Shown piece after piece: positions 55,685 through 64,000 of a stretch of DNA of 64,000 bases. Numbering within the stretch: the stretch's first letter is position 1; every line of letters starts with the position of its first letter. The DNA is from Cerioporus squamosus. Its lineage: Eukaryota; Basidiomycota; Agaricomycetes; Polyporales; Polyporaceae. A program made the position numbers and the translations under genes. Under the pieces are notes generated by a model. The model ran no database searches, had not been told where the DNA came from, and worked only from the letters and a program-made list of their open reading frames with translations. The stretch is from positions 1 through 64,000 of the forward strand of contig JABYQS010000115.1 in the NCBI GenBank assembly GCA_022592435.1, in the 5' to 3' direction.

Positions 55685-56532
55685 ATAGCATCTACTCTTC
55701 TTTGATCTCGTATCTATACGCTCCGCTTACTTATCTGCTTTTTTCGCTGTCCATTGTGTCCGTGTTCGTATCTGTCCGTGATCGTGTCTGTTTATTTGGA
55801 TATCTGCTGTCGCCCCCATTGCCACCATCTACCCTACAACCAATCTTGCCCATCCGGACTTATCGTTCGCTCTCGTCACGCCCATATACCTACCCACCTT
55901 CACGCATACACGTACTGTATATTGCACCCTGTAGTCCACGCTGCTCATCTATCTCAAACTCCCCCATCCCATTTCGCACACGCATCCCCATCACGCCCTA
56001 CTGTACGCACGCACGCTATGTATTTGTATTGCAATTGCTAGTCTGGTCTGTTTGTTGTCTAGAGCATAGTTCTCGCCGTCGTGCGCATGTTGCTTCGGAG
56101 GATGGCGTTTGACTGGACTTGTTTTCTGCCGGGGAGAAGGTGTGTCGACGTTGTTCTGCCTTGTGCTGCATCATGCAGCTCCGCCCGTGCGCAGTGTCCT
56201 TCAAGTTACCGCCAGGCTCTCGACCATTGAGCCACATCGAGCAAGCCATTGGGAACTTCGCAGATTTGTCGTGGTACTGAATATGCGTTCACGATGAAAA
56301 TGTTGAGAGCATCGTATATTTAACCACAAGAGAGCGCTCGGGAATCTATACTCGCGTATCACCACCATACAGTACTGCAGTTGATGCCAAGACCTCCGAC
56401 AAGACACGGTCCTGTCGGAGGAAGCTCTTGTCGCCAGAAGCCAACGCCACAGCACCCACATAAGATGCATAGTTATCGTTCATACAACCACCTCCACCGC
56501 GATTCAGTTCCGGTCGTCGCGATGTAAGGCAG
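55685..56532. other. Interval between the kinase and an F-box gene (convergent)
   Basis: A pyrimidine-rich stretch (about 55690-56030), probably 3' UTR and flank. No gene is supportable. Confidence 0.45.
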
Positions 56533-57594
56533 CTACTCCATGTAAACGATCTTCCTCCGGAAAGTGACACCGTGCTCCGCACATGCCAATCGTGCCAGCT
56601 TGAATCCAGGAGGTTCCGTCAGGCCCGTGTGGACGACGATCGTCGGCGGGGGCGCCGTCCGCTCCTGTCTCGGCCACTGCAAGAACCCCCGACGCAGCGC
56701 GGCTGATATGTTGTACCCTATGAGGCTGCTGAAGGGCGCCATTCCCGGGATAGACCGCACAGGCGGCGCTTCGAGCGTGACGGTGTGCAGCGAGTGCGGT
56801 GAGTCGAGGAGCTTGAGGAACACGGGGCGATCGAGGTGGAGGTGCTGGACGTTTGGGAACGCGTGCAAAAGCCTTGCAGGGTGGCATACGTGCCAGTGAG
56901 GCGTGTGGTTGCACATGCATGTTGGGCAGTGCTTGATCCGCAAAAATCGGACGGAAGAGATGGGGACGAGAGCTTCAGGTCTGAGACAACCGTGCACGTC
57001 ATAGTCGAGGTAGAGGTGCGTTAGGGGGGCAAAGGAAGCCAGTGCGCGCAGGGATAAGCAGACGGCGTGTACGTGAAGCGGCCGTGCACTAAGAAGTGTG
57101 AGAGACGAGCACTTGGGAACGACCGTCTGGAGCACGCTCAGGTACTCAATCCAGCGGTCTCGCCAGACTCTTTCGTCTGCACCACCCGTCCTGATAAAGA
57201 CACCGAGGGTGCTGCTAAGGACGAACAGAGTGATGTCGATACAGACATGCTCCGCTGAAGTAAGATCCCTGCTCTCTGTGTCGCCTCTGGCTTGCGCGAA
57301 GGATGCGGCACGGCCGAGGGCTACCTTGTAGAGCTCGATGTCCCTCCGAAAAGCGCCGAACTTGAAGCACGGATAACGCACGGCGACGGTGACGACAAGC
57401 TCATGCATGAGCGGGTGTGTGGCGGAGAGCGTTCTGTAGAGGTCCCATCGCTCGGCTGTCGTCGCACATTGTGACCACGCTTCCGCAATGATCACTTCTG
57501 TGATCTTCACAGGGAGGCACCGGCGGGACATGGGAGATGCAGTCATGTTTTGAGAGGGCACGACGTCGACACGAAGGGGTTGGATCCTGAGCAT
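56533..57594 (-). CDS. F-box-like / LRR-like protein
   Basis: Open frame of 413 codons on the minus strand; the ATG at 57594 is preferred because it precedes MLRIQPLRVDVV and the F-box-like LPVKITEVIIAEAWSQ. It has no intron from there to the stop (353 residues). The C-terminal two thirds alternate Leu-rich strands (LTHLYLDYDVHG, SVRFLRIKHCPTC, NVQHLHLDRPVFLKLLDS, LHTVTLEAPPV), typical of Agaricomycete F-box proteins with degenerate leucine-rich repeats. The CPTCMCNHTPHWHVCH segment is Cys/His-rich but does not match a known finger. The upstream frame beyond 57594 is open but lacks conserved features. Confidence 0.65.
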   Translation of the reverse strand: MLRIQPLRVDVVPSQNMTASPMSRRCLPVKITEVIIAEAWSQCATTAERWDLYRTLSATHPLMHELVVTVAVRYPCFKFGAFRRDIELYKVALGRAASFAQARGDTESRDLTSAEHVCIDITLFVLSSTLGVFIRTGGADERVWRDRWIEYLSVLQTVVPKCSSLTLLSARPLHVHAVCLSLRALASFAPLTHLYLDYDVHGCLRPEALVPISSVRFLRIKHCPTCMCNHTPHWHVCHPARLLHAFPNVQHLHLDRPVFLKLLDSPHSLHTVTLEAPPVRSIPGMAPFSSLIGYNISAALRRGFLQWPRQERTAPPPTIVVHTGLTEPPGFKLARLACAEHGVTFRRKIVYME

Positions 57595-59273
57595 GCGAGA
57601 ACAATGAAACCTTAGTGGCGATCGTACACGGACGTTCAACTCACCAGGTCGTTCTGCGGGGTGTTCACAGAGGACAGCGATGTAAACTTGAAGACAAGCC
57701 GGAGTTTTATCGACATCGCCGCTACCGCAGCTGTCTCTCGTAGGCAGACGATTCCATTGGAGGGGCCCTACCACTTACTAACCGCAGCACATGAAGTTTG
57801 ATAGCAGCGTGTGATCTGCAGTCGCTCCGAACTTGAAGGTTCCCCTGCCGTGGCCGAGTGCATAACCAACCTCGTTCCTTCTCTCGTCTCATGCAGCAAT
57901 CGTGTCTGGACGTGAAAAGGTGTGGCACAAGCGATCACCACCATCCGCGTATGCTGCAGTAATCTTCGCTAGCAATAGGGGTGGTCAAAGATGCCGATTC
58001 GGTGGGATTCTCAGTCCCAGGATCACCCCAGAATCCCCCAGCGTTGTTGGCGGTTGGCGTGCCACTGCGAATGTGTCCTTTCCGGTGTTCGTGCCAGAGG
58101 GCCGGAGCGGGCTGCGCGGAATAACAGAGTCGAAAGTCGAGGCGGAGGAGGGTACGCCTATGTGCCTCGGTCAGATGGGTCTCCAGAGAAGCTCGTCCAC
58201 TGTTCCGTCTACATTTCCTGGACGTGCGGAGGTCGCTGCTTGGTCGGCAGCGAACATGCTTTCAGGGCTGGGAAGGTGAGCGGCGACAGAAACGAGGATC
58301 CCGTGGAAGTGCGGATGCACAGCGGCGGCCGTAGGTTCGTCCGTCAGCGAGAACCAGCGGATGTCAGCGGATCGAAGTTGTGACATCGTTTCACTAGGAC
58401 TTTGTTAGAGGTTTGCGTGCGAGCTGGCATGGAAATGACACTTACATACTGGAGCCGAGCGTAGACACGACGCGGCCGCCGGCTTGAGACATGAGTCTTA
58501 CCATAGGATGCGGCGTCAGGCCGTCCATGTAGTATGCAGTGGCCGACTCGTTGCATCCGAGCTGGGTAGGAGTCCGTTGGCTTATCACTTGGCCATAACA
58601 GAAGACGTCGCGCGGGAAGATGCAGCGCCGAAGACGTCCGGTGTGATGTGTTCCATGATGCACAGCGGTGCCGAGAGCGGGGAACAGAGGCTTACGCCGC
58701 ACGGAGTTGGGTAGCCAGACTCTGTTTGGCTTCGACAGAAATAGCGCACGACGGCAGGCGAGACGCCACAAGGTGATTCAGGCTTGACTAGAGCAGCGAA
58801 GGGGAGGAGAGGCGGAGTTGGACATGTCGGGGAAAGGGCGACTGCGGAGAGAGACAAATGGCTGCGTGGGTCGCGCTGCTAGCGCACGTGGTCGGCGACA
58901 TACAACAGAAGATAAAGATCCCCCGGGTGTGAATGCATCTTGGCAACTACTGTACTCTTGTGTAGAATAGGTGTGTACGATGCAGCGGATGTGGTCGACG
59001 TACCTCGACTCGAACACGAGCTCTGGGCACGGACACTCTGGACGAGGAACGCCGTCACCGCTGCCGGTACGTGTGAAAGTCTCCGCGCACGTTGCGAACT
59101 GACGCTGTCGCATTTCGTATCCCAACACCGCCATATTCTACCGCCATCTCGTCCTCCTCTCGCCCTCGTCCCTGCCTGCCTGCGCCCGCGTCATTATCCT
59201 CGCCTATGCAACACGGCGTCTAGATGGAGCGCAGTCCGTCGTGAGTCGCTTTTCTCTTTTCCTCATAACCAGC
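57595..59273. other. Interval with unsupported coding-like fragments
   Basis: Minus-strand pieces at 58171-58386 and 58442-58771 have some coding look (IRWFSLTDEPTAAAVH; DGLTPHPMVRLM), but I could not join them with GT/AG sites in one frame. A small or broken gene is possible. The rest holds the tetraspanin-like gene's promoter; an ATG at 59224 would need a 32-nt intron and was not used. Confidence 0.3.
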
Positions 59274-61096
59274 ATGGGCCCCTCACCCCCGTCCCCCGAT
59301 GCCCTTCTCCCGCCCCACCCTGGCTACGGCTACGACGGTGCCCACGACAGCCACTCCCGCTCGTCCTCAATCAACTCCCACTCGCCGTCCGTCCAGTCTG
59401 CCGCAGCCTCGACCCGTTACATGCTCGCCGGGATGAACAACAACAGCAGCGGTCTCGACCCCCCGAACATCCCATACGGCTCCCGCGCCAGCTCCTTCCG
59501 CTCCATGTCCCCCAAGAACGACACCCCGCTCATGGACGCCAAGGGCATCCCCACCTCCCTCTCCGTCAACTACCTCCCCTCCAAGTTCTCCAGCCATGTC
59601 CTCACGGGCGGCATGAAGCGCAGGAAGGGCAAGGGTGCTGGCGACATCCCCATCCCCAAGCGTGGCGGCGGCCGCGAGGCCTTCCGTGCCAACGAGTCTC
59701 GCATGCCCGGCGATGGCGACGATGACTACGATGGCGTCAACTTTGGGCAGGGCGGCGGTCGCAAGGGCCGTCTGCGCTGGAACCGCTTCAAGTGGGTCCT
59801 CTTCATCTCGAACCTCGTGGTGAGTGTCCTGCTTGTTATCTGCCCTCGTTTGCTCTGCTTTCCCTCTTCTTCCACCGCGGCCCAGTTCCTCGGTGGTTTC
59901 TCATGCGTATCTCATGGGTTTGGCTTCTTGCGAACGTCGGGCGAGCAATCTTCTAGCTTCACACGAACGTCGAGCCAAGTGGCCAGCTTGGCTCGGTCGC
60001 CCTTCTCTGTCATTCCTTTTTCTCGTCTCTTGTCCGTGCTGCCACGAGGGCACGGTGGACAGAAGTTGCCTTGGAGACCCCGCTGTCTGCGCTCGCTGGC
60101 CCAGTAGGCGCCCTGGGCGCATCTTTGATGGCGTCACTAGCGCGCAGCGCCCTTGTTCGGCTCAGCGCCGCTGGTATGGTTATCTCGAGAGCGTTCATTA
60201 CATGGCATTGGCTTCGCAATACGCTGTCTGGATTTGCTGACACCATGCCCAGTTCTCGATATACTCGCTCACGGGCCTGATCGCCTGCCTGCTTATCCAC
60301 TTCAACGTGTGGACGCACGCCGACATCATCCGAGTGGGGAACAAGACGGAGCTCATCATCTCGACGGTTGCGGCGGCGCTCGCGGTGCTGACGTCGCTCA
60401 TCGGCTGGTCCGGGATCCTGCTCAACAACCGGGCGTTCCTGGCCGTGTACTCGTTCTTGCTTTGGATCTGCTTCGCGCTGCTCGTCACGCCCGGGTACAT
60501 CACGTACAAGAAGCGCACGTTCAACCTCGAGGGCAAGATGAACGCGCAGTGGTCTCGAGACCTCGGGCTCGACGGTCGTCTCCGGATCCAGAACCAGCTG
60601 CACTGCTGCGGTTACTTCAACCCGTTCATTGAGGCCTACTGTCAGCCAGACATGTTACGCACGTAGCTTGCTCCCCGGATGCAAGGGCCCGTACATTGAG
60701 TTCCAGCGCGACATCCTCGAGCGCTGGTATACCGTCGTGTTCTCGCTGGTGCCCGCGCAGCTCGCGGTCATGGTCATTGCGCTGCTGTGCTCGAACCACG
60801 TTACGTACCGCTTCGGCAAGGGCATGATGCCGAAGGCGTACCGTCTGAACATGAATAGTATGGCGGTGATCATGGACAACTACGCCAAGTACGTCTCGTC
60901 GGTTTCGCGCTCGGTGATGGCGCTGACGTTCCCGATTCTCAGCCAACTCGCGGAGCAGTACGGCAACGACGTCGCGTCCGAGGTCATGGCCCGGTCTCGG
61001 TCGAACTTGCAGCTGGACGCGATGCCGACGATGCCGTACTCGAACAGCACGTCGTCGTCGTACAACGGCAAGTACGACCAGCTTGCGAACAAGTGA
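59274..61096 (+). CDS. Tetraspanin-like four-helix membrane protein, one frameshift
   Basis: Exon 1 59274-59819, a 433-bp intron (59820-60252), exon 2 60253-61096. A Ser/Pro/Gly-rich cytosolic N-terminus of about 170 residues leads to the first hydrophobic span (WVLFISNLV...FSIYSLTGLIACLLIHF). Then come TM2 (LIISTVAAALAVLTSLIGW), TM3 (VYSFLLWICFALLVTPGYI), a large loop with the tetraspanin-type CCG (LHCCGYFNP) and further Cys (QTCYARSLLPGCKGPY), and TM4 (LVPAQLAVMVIALLC). This layout fits fungal tetraspanins, organisers of plasma-membrane complexes. The frame slips between FNPFIEA and TVSQTC (GAGGCCTACTG, near 60635): one extra base or two missing, with no possible intron. Without correction the protein ends at 60664, before TM4. 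Confidence 0.8.
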
Positions 61097-62514
61097 GCGA
61101 TAACTACGTACGTCCGCGGTCTCGCCTTTGTCGTTTTCCCCATTAGCTGATCTTCTTCGTTCGGCCGGGCGCAGTCCTCTTCACATGGGCTCCGCAGGAT
61201 CTCGGCAGCATCACGGCGATGTAACACACATGACGATACCCACAGTCATTACGGAATAGACATTCGTTTGCTCGTTGCGTGTGCTGCAGGACCGTCCGTC
61301 GCTCGATTCGCTTACGCTCGCAACGTCCGCGGACACGGCTTGTGTATGAAGTAATGAAGTTGACCACTCTGGCAGACAAAGAAGGGCCTGGTCCTGGGGC
61401 GAGGGTAGAGGTCGACTTCCTATCTACCTACATCTACACGTACACTAGGTTTTTCCATCTCTCCTCTACGTATCTTATCTAGCGCACAGTGCGCGCAAGG
61501 ACTCTGAATCACTGGACGCTTTCGTTCCCTAGTTGCGCGTCCTAAAGTACTGTCTTTCGCTCATACTATGAATGATGACTCGAGCTTTCTCGTGTCGTAT
61601 GTGCCGGTGTGCACGTCGCCCTCCGAGGTACCCTGAAGCTCCGACGGGGATTATGGTATATGCTGGTGCGTGGTTTTCTTTATCGAGGCTGAGGCGATGC
61701 TGATGGTCCTTCGTGACGAAGTCAATGTAGCAAAGAGCTGTCGAATGAGTACCGATATACCGGGATCTTGACATGTCGTGGCGCTGCGACGGCTTCTGCG
61801 TTCGCGTGTTGTTGCTAGAGAACACACGGTACAGGAACTGTGACACCGCTCAGACATATTGCTGTGTCGGACTTGCGGTAGCAATTGAAGGGCCCTCGCA
61901 CATTGAACTCCAAGGAAGCTGCGGACGCTCTCATTTCGTCCCGGAGAAGTGATTCCCGAACACGTTGTTCACCGCCAGGTATGTAGACCACAGGGACTGT
62001 ATAAAGGTTACGTCGGATGCAGCGCTGATGCTTTGCAGATAACTGCGGGTGGACAATGCGGGTCCGCTCACCTCTAGTCCCTCCACACTCCCACTTGTCA
62101 GTGTCGAGCCCGCGCAGCAGGAGCTCCTCCGGAGACCTCAGACGCCGCTGCAGAACATGGTCCGGCGGACGCAGGGGCACCCCGCAGCGCAAACGACCTC
62201 CGTCCTTCCTTGTTCCCCACCGGTATACATGGCGGTTCAAGCCGTATTTCAATACCCGACCCTTCCAACAGCCACGAACGCACCACCCATACTGTCCGCC
62301 ATATCCGTGATGTTCTGGAAGTGATACCGAGAACGGTCATGGGAGAAGGCCGGCCTAGCATTCTCGTTTCTCCTCCGGGTCCAGGTTCAATTTCTAGAGC
62401 AGTAAGTGTTCAAGTTCTCCCGCACCGGGCATTGTCATCACTCGCCTGAGCAACTTTTCTTTCCCTGAGGGACTTCCTACAACCACTCCGCCCAGGGGAG
62501 CCGTTGTCTTTCAG
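61097..62514. other. 1.4-kb interval without a supportable gene
   Basis: Open frames on both strands are short and lack coding features. Contains the 3' flank of the tetraspanin-like gene and the promoter of the next gene. Nothing else is seen. Confidence 0.4.
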
Positions 62515-63929
62515 ATGCGGGCTTACGTCCATATGAAAGTCTGTCTTCAAGCCTTCCTCAACAGCTTACCTGCTCTCGTAGAGCCAAAGACGGAAGTAAA
62601 TGCCGCGATTCTTCGTCTTCCCGTCGAGATCTGCGAACGCATCATTGACGCCGTCTACCCTCATGACATTATCAACAACGGCGACCACGTCCGGACCATC
62701 CGTGCCATGGCAAACTGTGCACTAGTCTGCCGGTCTTGGCGACCCCGCGCTCGGTCTTGGATCTTTCACGCTATCAGCTCGCAGACGTCGCTTCGCTCTA
62801 CAAGTTCGCAACCTTGCTCACGCAGGTCCCTGCTGTAGGCCGACTAGTGCGGAAGTTGTACATCGTCGGATGGCTCCATCACTCCGCCGCCAGCGTGGTC
62901 ACCGCCCTGCCGTTCGTAGTAGGCAGAAAACTCCCCAAGGTGTGCTCGATAGTGATCTGTCGCTCCCCTCAACCGCGACTCGCGGATCTGCGCCAGAGAC
63001 ACCGGATGCTTCCGCATTTAGCCATCCACCCCCGCTTCCCGTTGTCGTTCTGCCTCTTCGCCGCGAGCCTCAGTCATCTGCATCTGGAAGGCTTGGTTTT
63101 CCCTTCCTTTGCCAACTTCGCTCGAGCTATCCAATCGGCGTCCGGGATATCTGAACTCGTATGTATACGAGTGCGGTGGTCTCGTCAGAGTCTACCACCC
63201 GAGGGCACACGGAAATGGTTTAAACAGCTGGAGAGGCTTACTGTAGGTCATCGGGTGTCATGGCATTGTGTGCAACGGTAAGACTTTACACGTTACCTCT
63301 AGATCCGTTAGATGGGAATGCTAGGAGTGGATATCCTCATGTCAAGCCTCGGGACAGCCTCACTGTCTTGCCTGGATATCGATCTCATCACGACCTGTTC
63401 ACAACTGAAGACTCTGACGATGTTCCAGGTGAGCACACTCGTCGCAATCGCCACCGTATATACTCATGCTGAACCATGCACGTTAATAGCGTCTCACGAA
63501 GCCACTATCGACTTGAGCCGCTTCCGAAATCTGCGCGTGCTGCGGCTGGCCCTCTCCCCGACTCCAGGAATGGATATGGCTGTCCTGGATCTGTTTCAGG
63601 CTTACGTGCGATCCTGGTCACCTCCGCACGATGCTCTGCTCGAACTCGCCGCCGTAGCGTCAGCATCGCACTCGGAGTTCCCAGTTAATGTTGGCAACCA
63701 CACGCGCGAGAGCTTCGTTGCAATACTGAGCCACATAGGACGCATCTCGGAGGACGTCCTTGCCAACACTATGGTGCGCGTCGTAACAACACCTACACAG
63801 ACGCCAACGAGCAAGTGTGGGCCGGCGGCTCGACCGATCACGACGTACCGCGGCCTGAATCAACGAGCATTGCACCTCCGACACGCCCGCGACCGTTCAC
63901 TGCGCACCAGGATCGCTACGAGGAGATAA
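62515..63929 (+). CDS. F-box-like / LRR-like protein, one frameshift, 3' end uncertain
   Basis: The start ATGCGGGCT follows TTTCAG, so it might instead be an internal acceptor. An F-box-like LRLPVEICERIIDAVYP and ALVCRSWRPRARSWIFH are followed, after a one-base slip near 62772, by YQLADVASLYKFATLL in the next frame. Leu-rich strands follow (LSHLHLEGLVFPSF, ISELVCIRVRW). An intron of about 56 bp (GTGTCA...GTTAG, ending at 63311) would join LTVGHR to MGMLGVDIL in phase, leading to NLRVLRLALSPTPGMDM and a stop at 63927-63929. The last 40 residues look weak, so an intron near the window edge is possible. It is an F-box plus degenerate LRR architecture; the substrate is unknown. Confidence 0.6.
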
Positions 63930-64000
63930 CTCGCTGGCAGCTGCGGAGGCGCAAACGACGCAGGGCGCGACAATCAAATGCTGAACAAGGTGGTTCACGA

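Noticed and set aside
59224..59272. Upstream start of the tetraspanin-like gene at 59224
   Set aside because: It would need a 32-nt intron, shorter than any other in the window; the ATG at 59274 is simpler.

Overview
This window looks like nuclear DNA of a basidiomycete fungus, most probably an Agaricomycete of the polypore type. Its genes are GC-rich and cut by many 45-65 bp introns with GTRNGT donors. It carries families common in that group: DUF6589, DUF3292, secreted proteins with a TNAxRLARGL motif, Ifi-6-16/ISG12-like proteins, an MHYT hybrid histidine kinase, a LysM protein and F-box proteins. All gene models are read from sequence alone; exon joins were checked for GT/AG ends and codon phase.

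Layout. 1-7304: a Ty3/gypsy chromovirus on the minus strand (the 3' LTR is cut by the window edge), with an intact pol, a damaged gag and an extra upstream ORF. 7.7-13.2 kb: a DUF6589 gene (-) and a DUF3292 membrane protein gene (+). 13.4-15.0 kb: a palindrome-bearing tandem repeat, then an intact short-chain dehydrogenase (SDR copy A, +). 15.0-20.4 kb: an unknown gene (-) and a 12-exon ENA-type Na+ P-type ATPase (-). 21.4-30 kb: two Ifi-6-16-like genes flanking a very young Ty1/copia element (22382-28923) with identical 600-bp LTRs, a CGCGA target duplication and a complete 1602-codon gag-pol. 30.2-32.2 kb: a decayed tRNA-Val, SDR copy B (-, frameshifted), the promoter repeat and an intact tRNA-Val(AAC). 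32.8-37.5 kb: a Ubp9/CreB-type deubiquitinase (+) whose Cys box is split by a 1.6-kb intron. 38.2-41.5 kb: an F-box gene and a Skt5/Chs4-type chitin synthase activator with a CaaX end. 43.3-46.6 kb: two secreted paralogues. 46.7-49.0 kb: SDR copy C (-, frameshifted), a truncated inverted copy of the deubiquitinase 5' end, and a second tRNA-Val. 49.3-55.7 kb: a LysM protein (-) and the MHYT hybrid histidine kinase (+). 56.5-64 kb: an F-box gene (-), a tetraspanin-like protein (+) and an F-box/LRR-like gene (+).

Most single genes are housekeeping or lineage-typical. The structure around them is more unusual. (1) The gypsy and copia elements share a Cys-containing Gag N-terminal module of about 160 residues that lies upstream of the first in-frame ATG in both. 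(2) A module of SDR, palindromic repeat, tRNA-Val and deubiquitinase 5' end has been duplicated and inverted inside the window. (3) Several otherwise coherent genes carry one-base indels, often in short homopolymer runs, which are either real lesions or assembly error.
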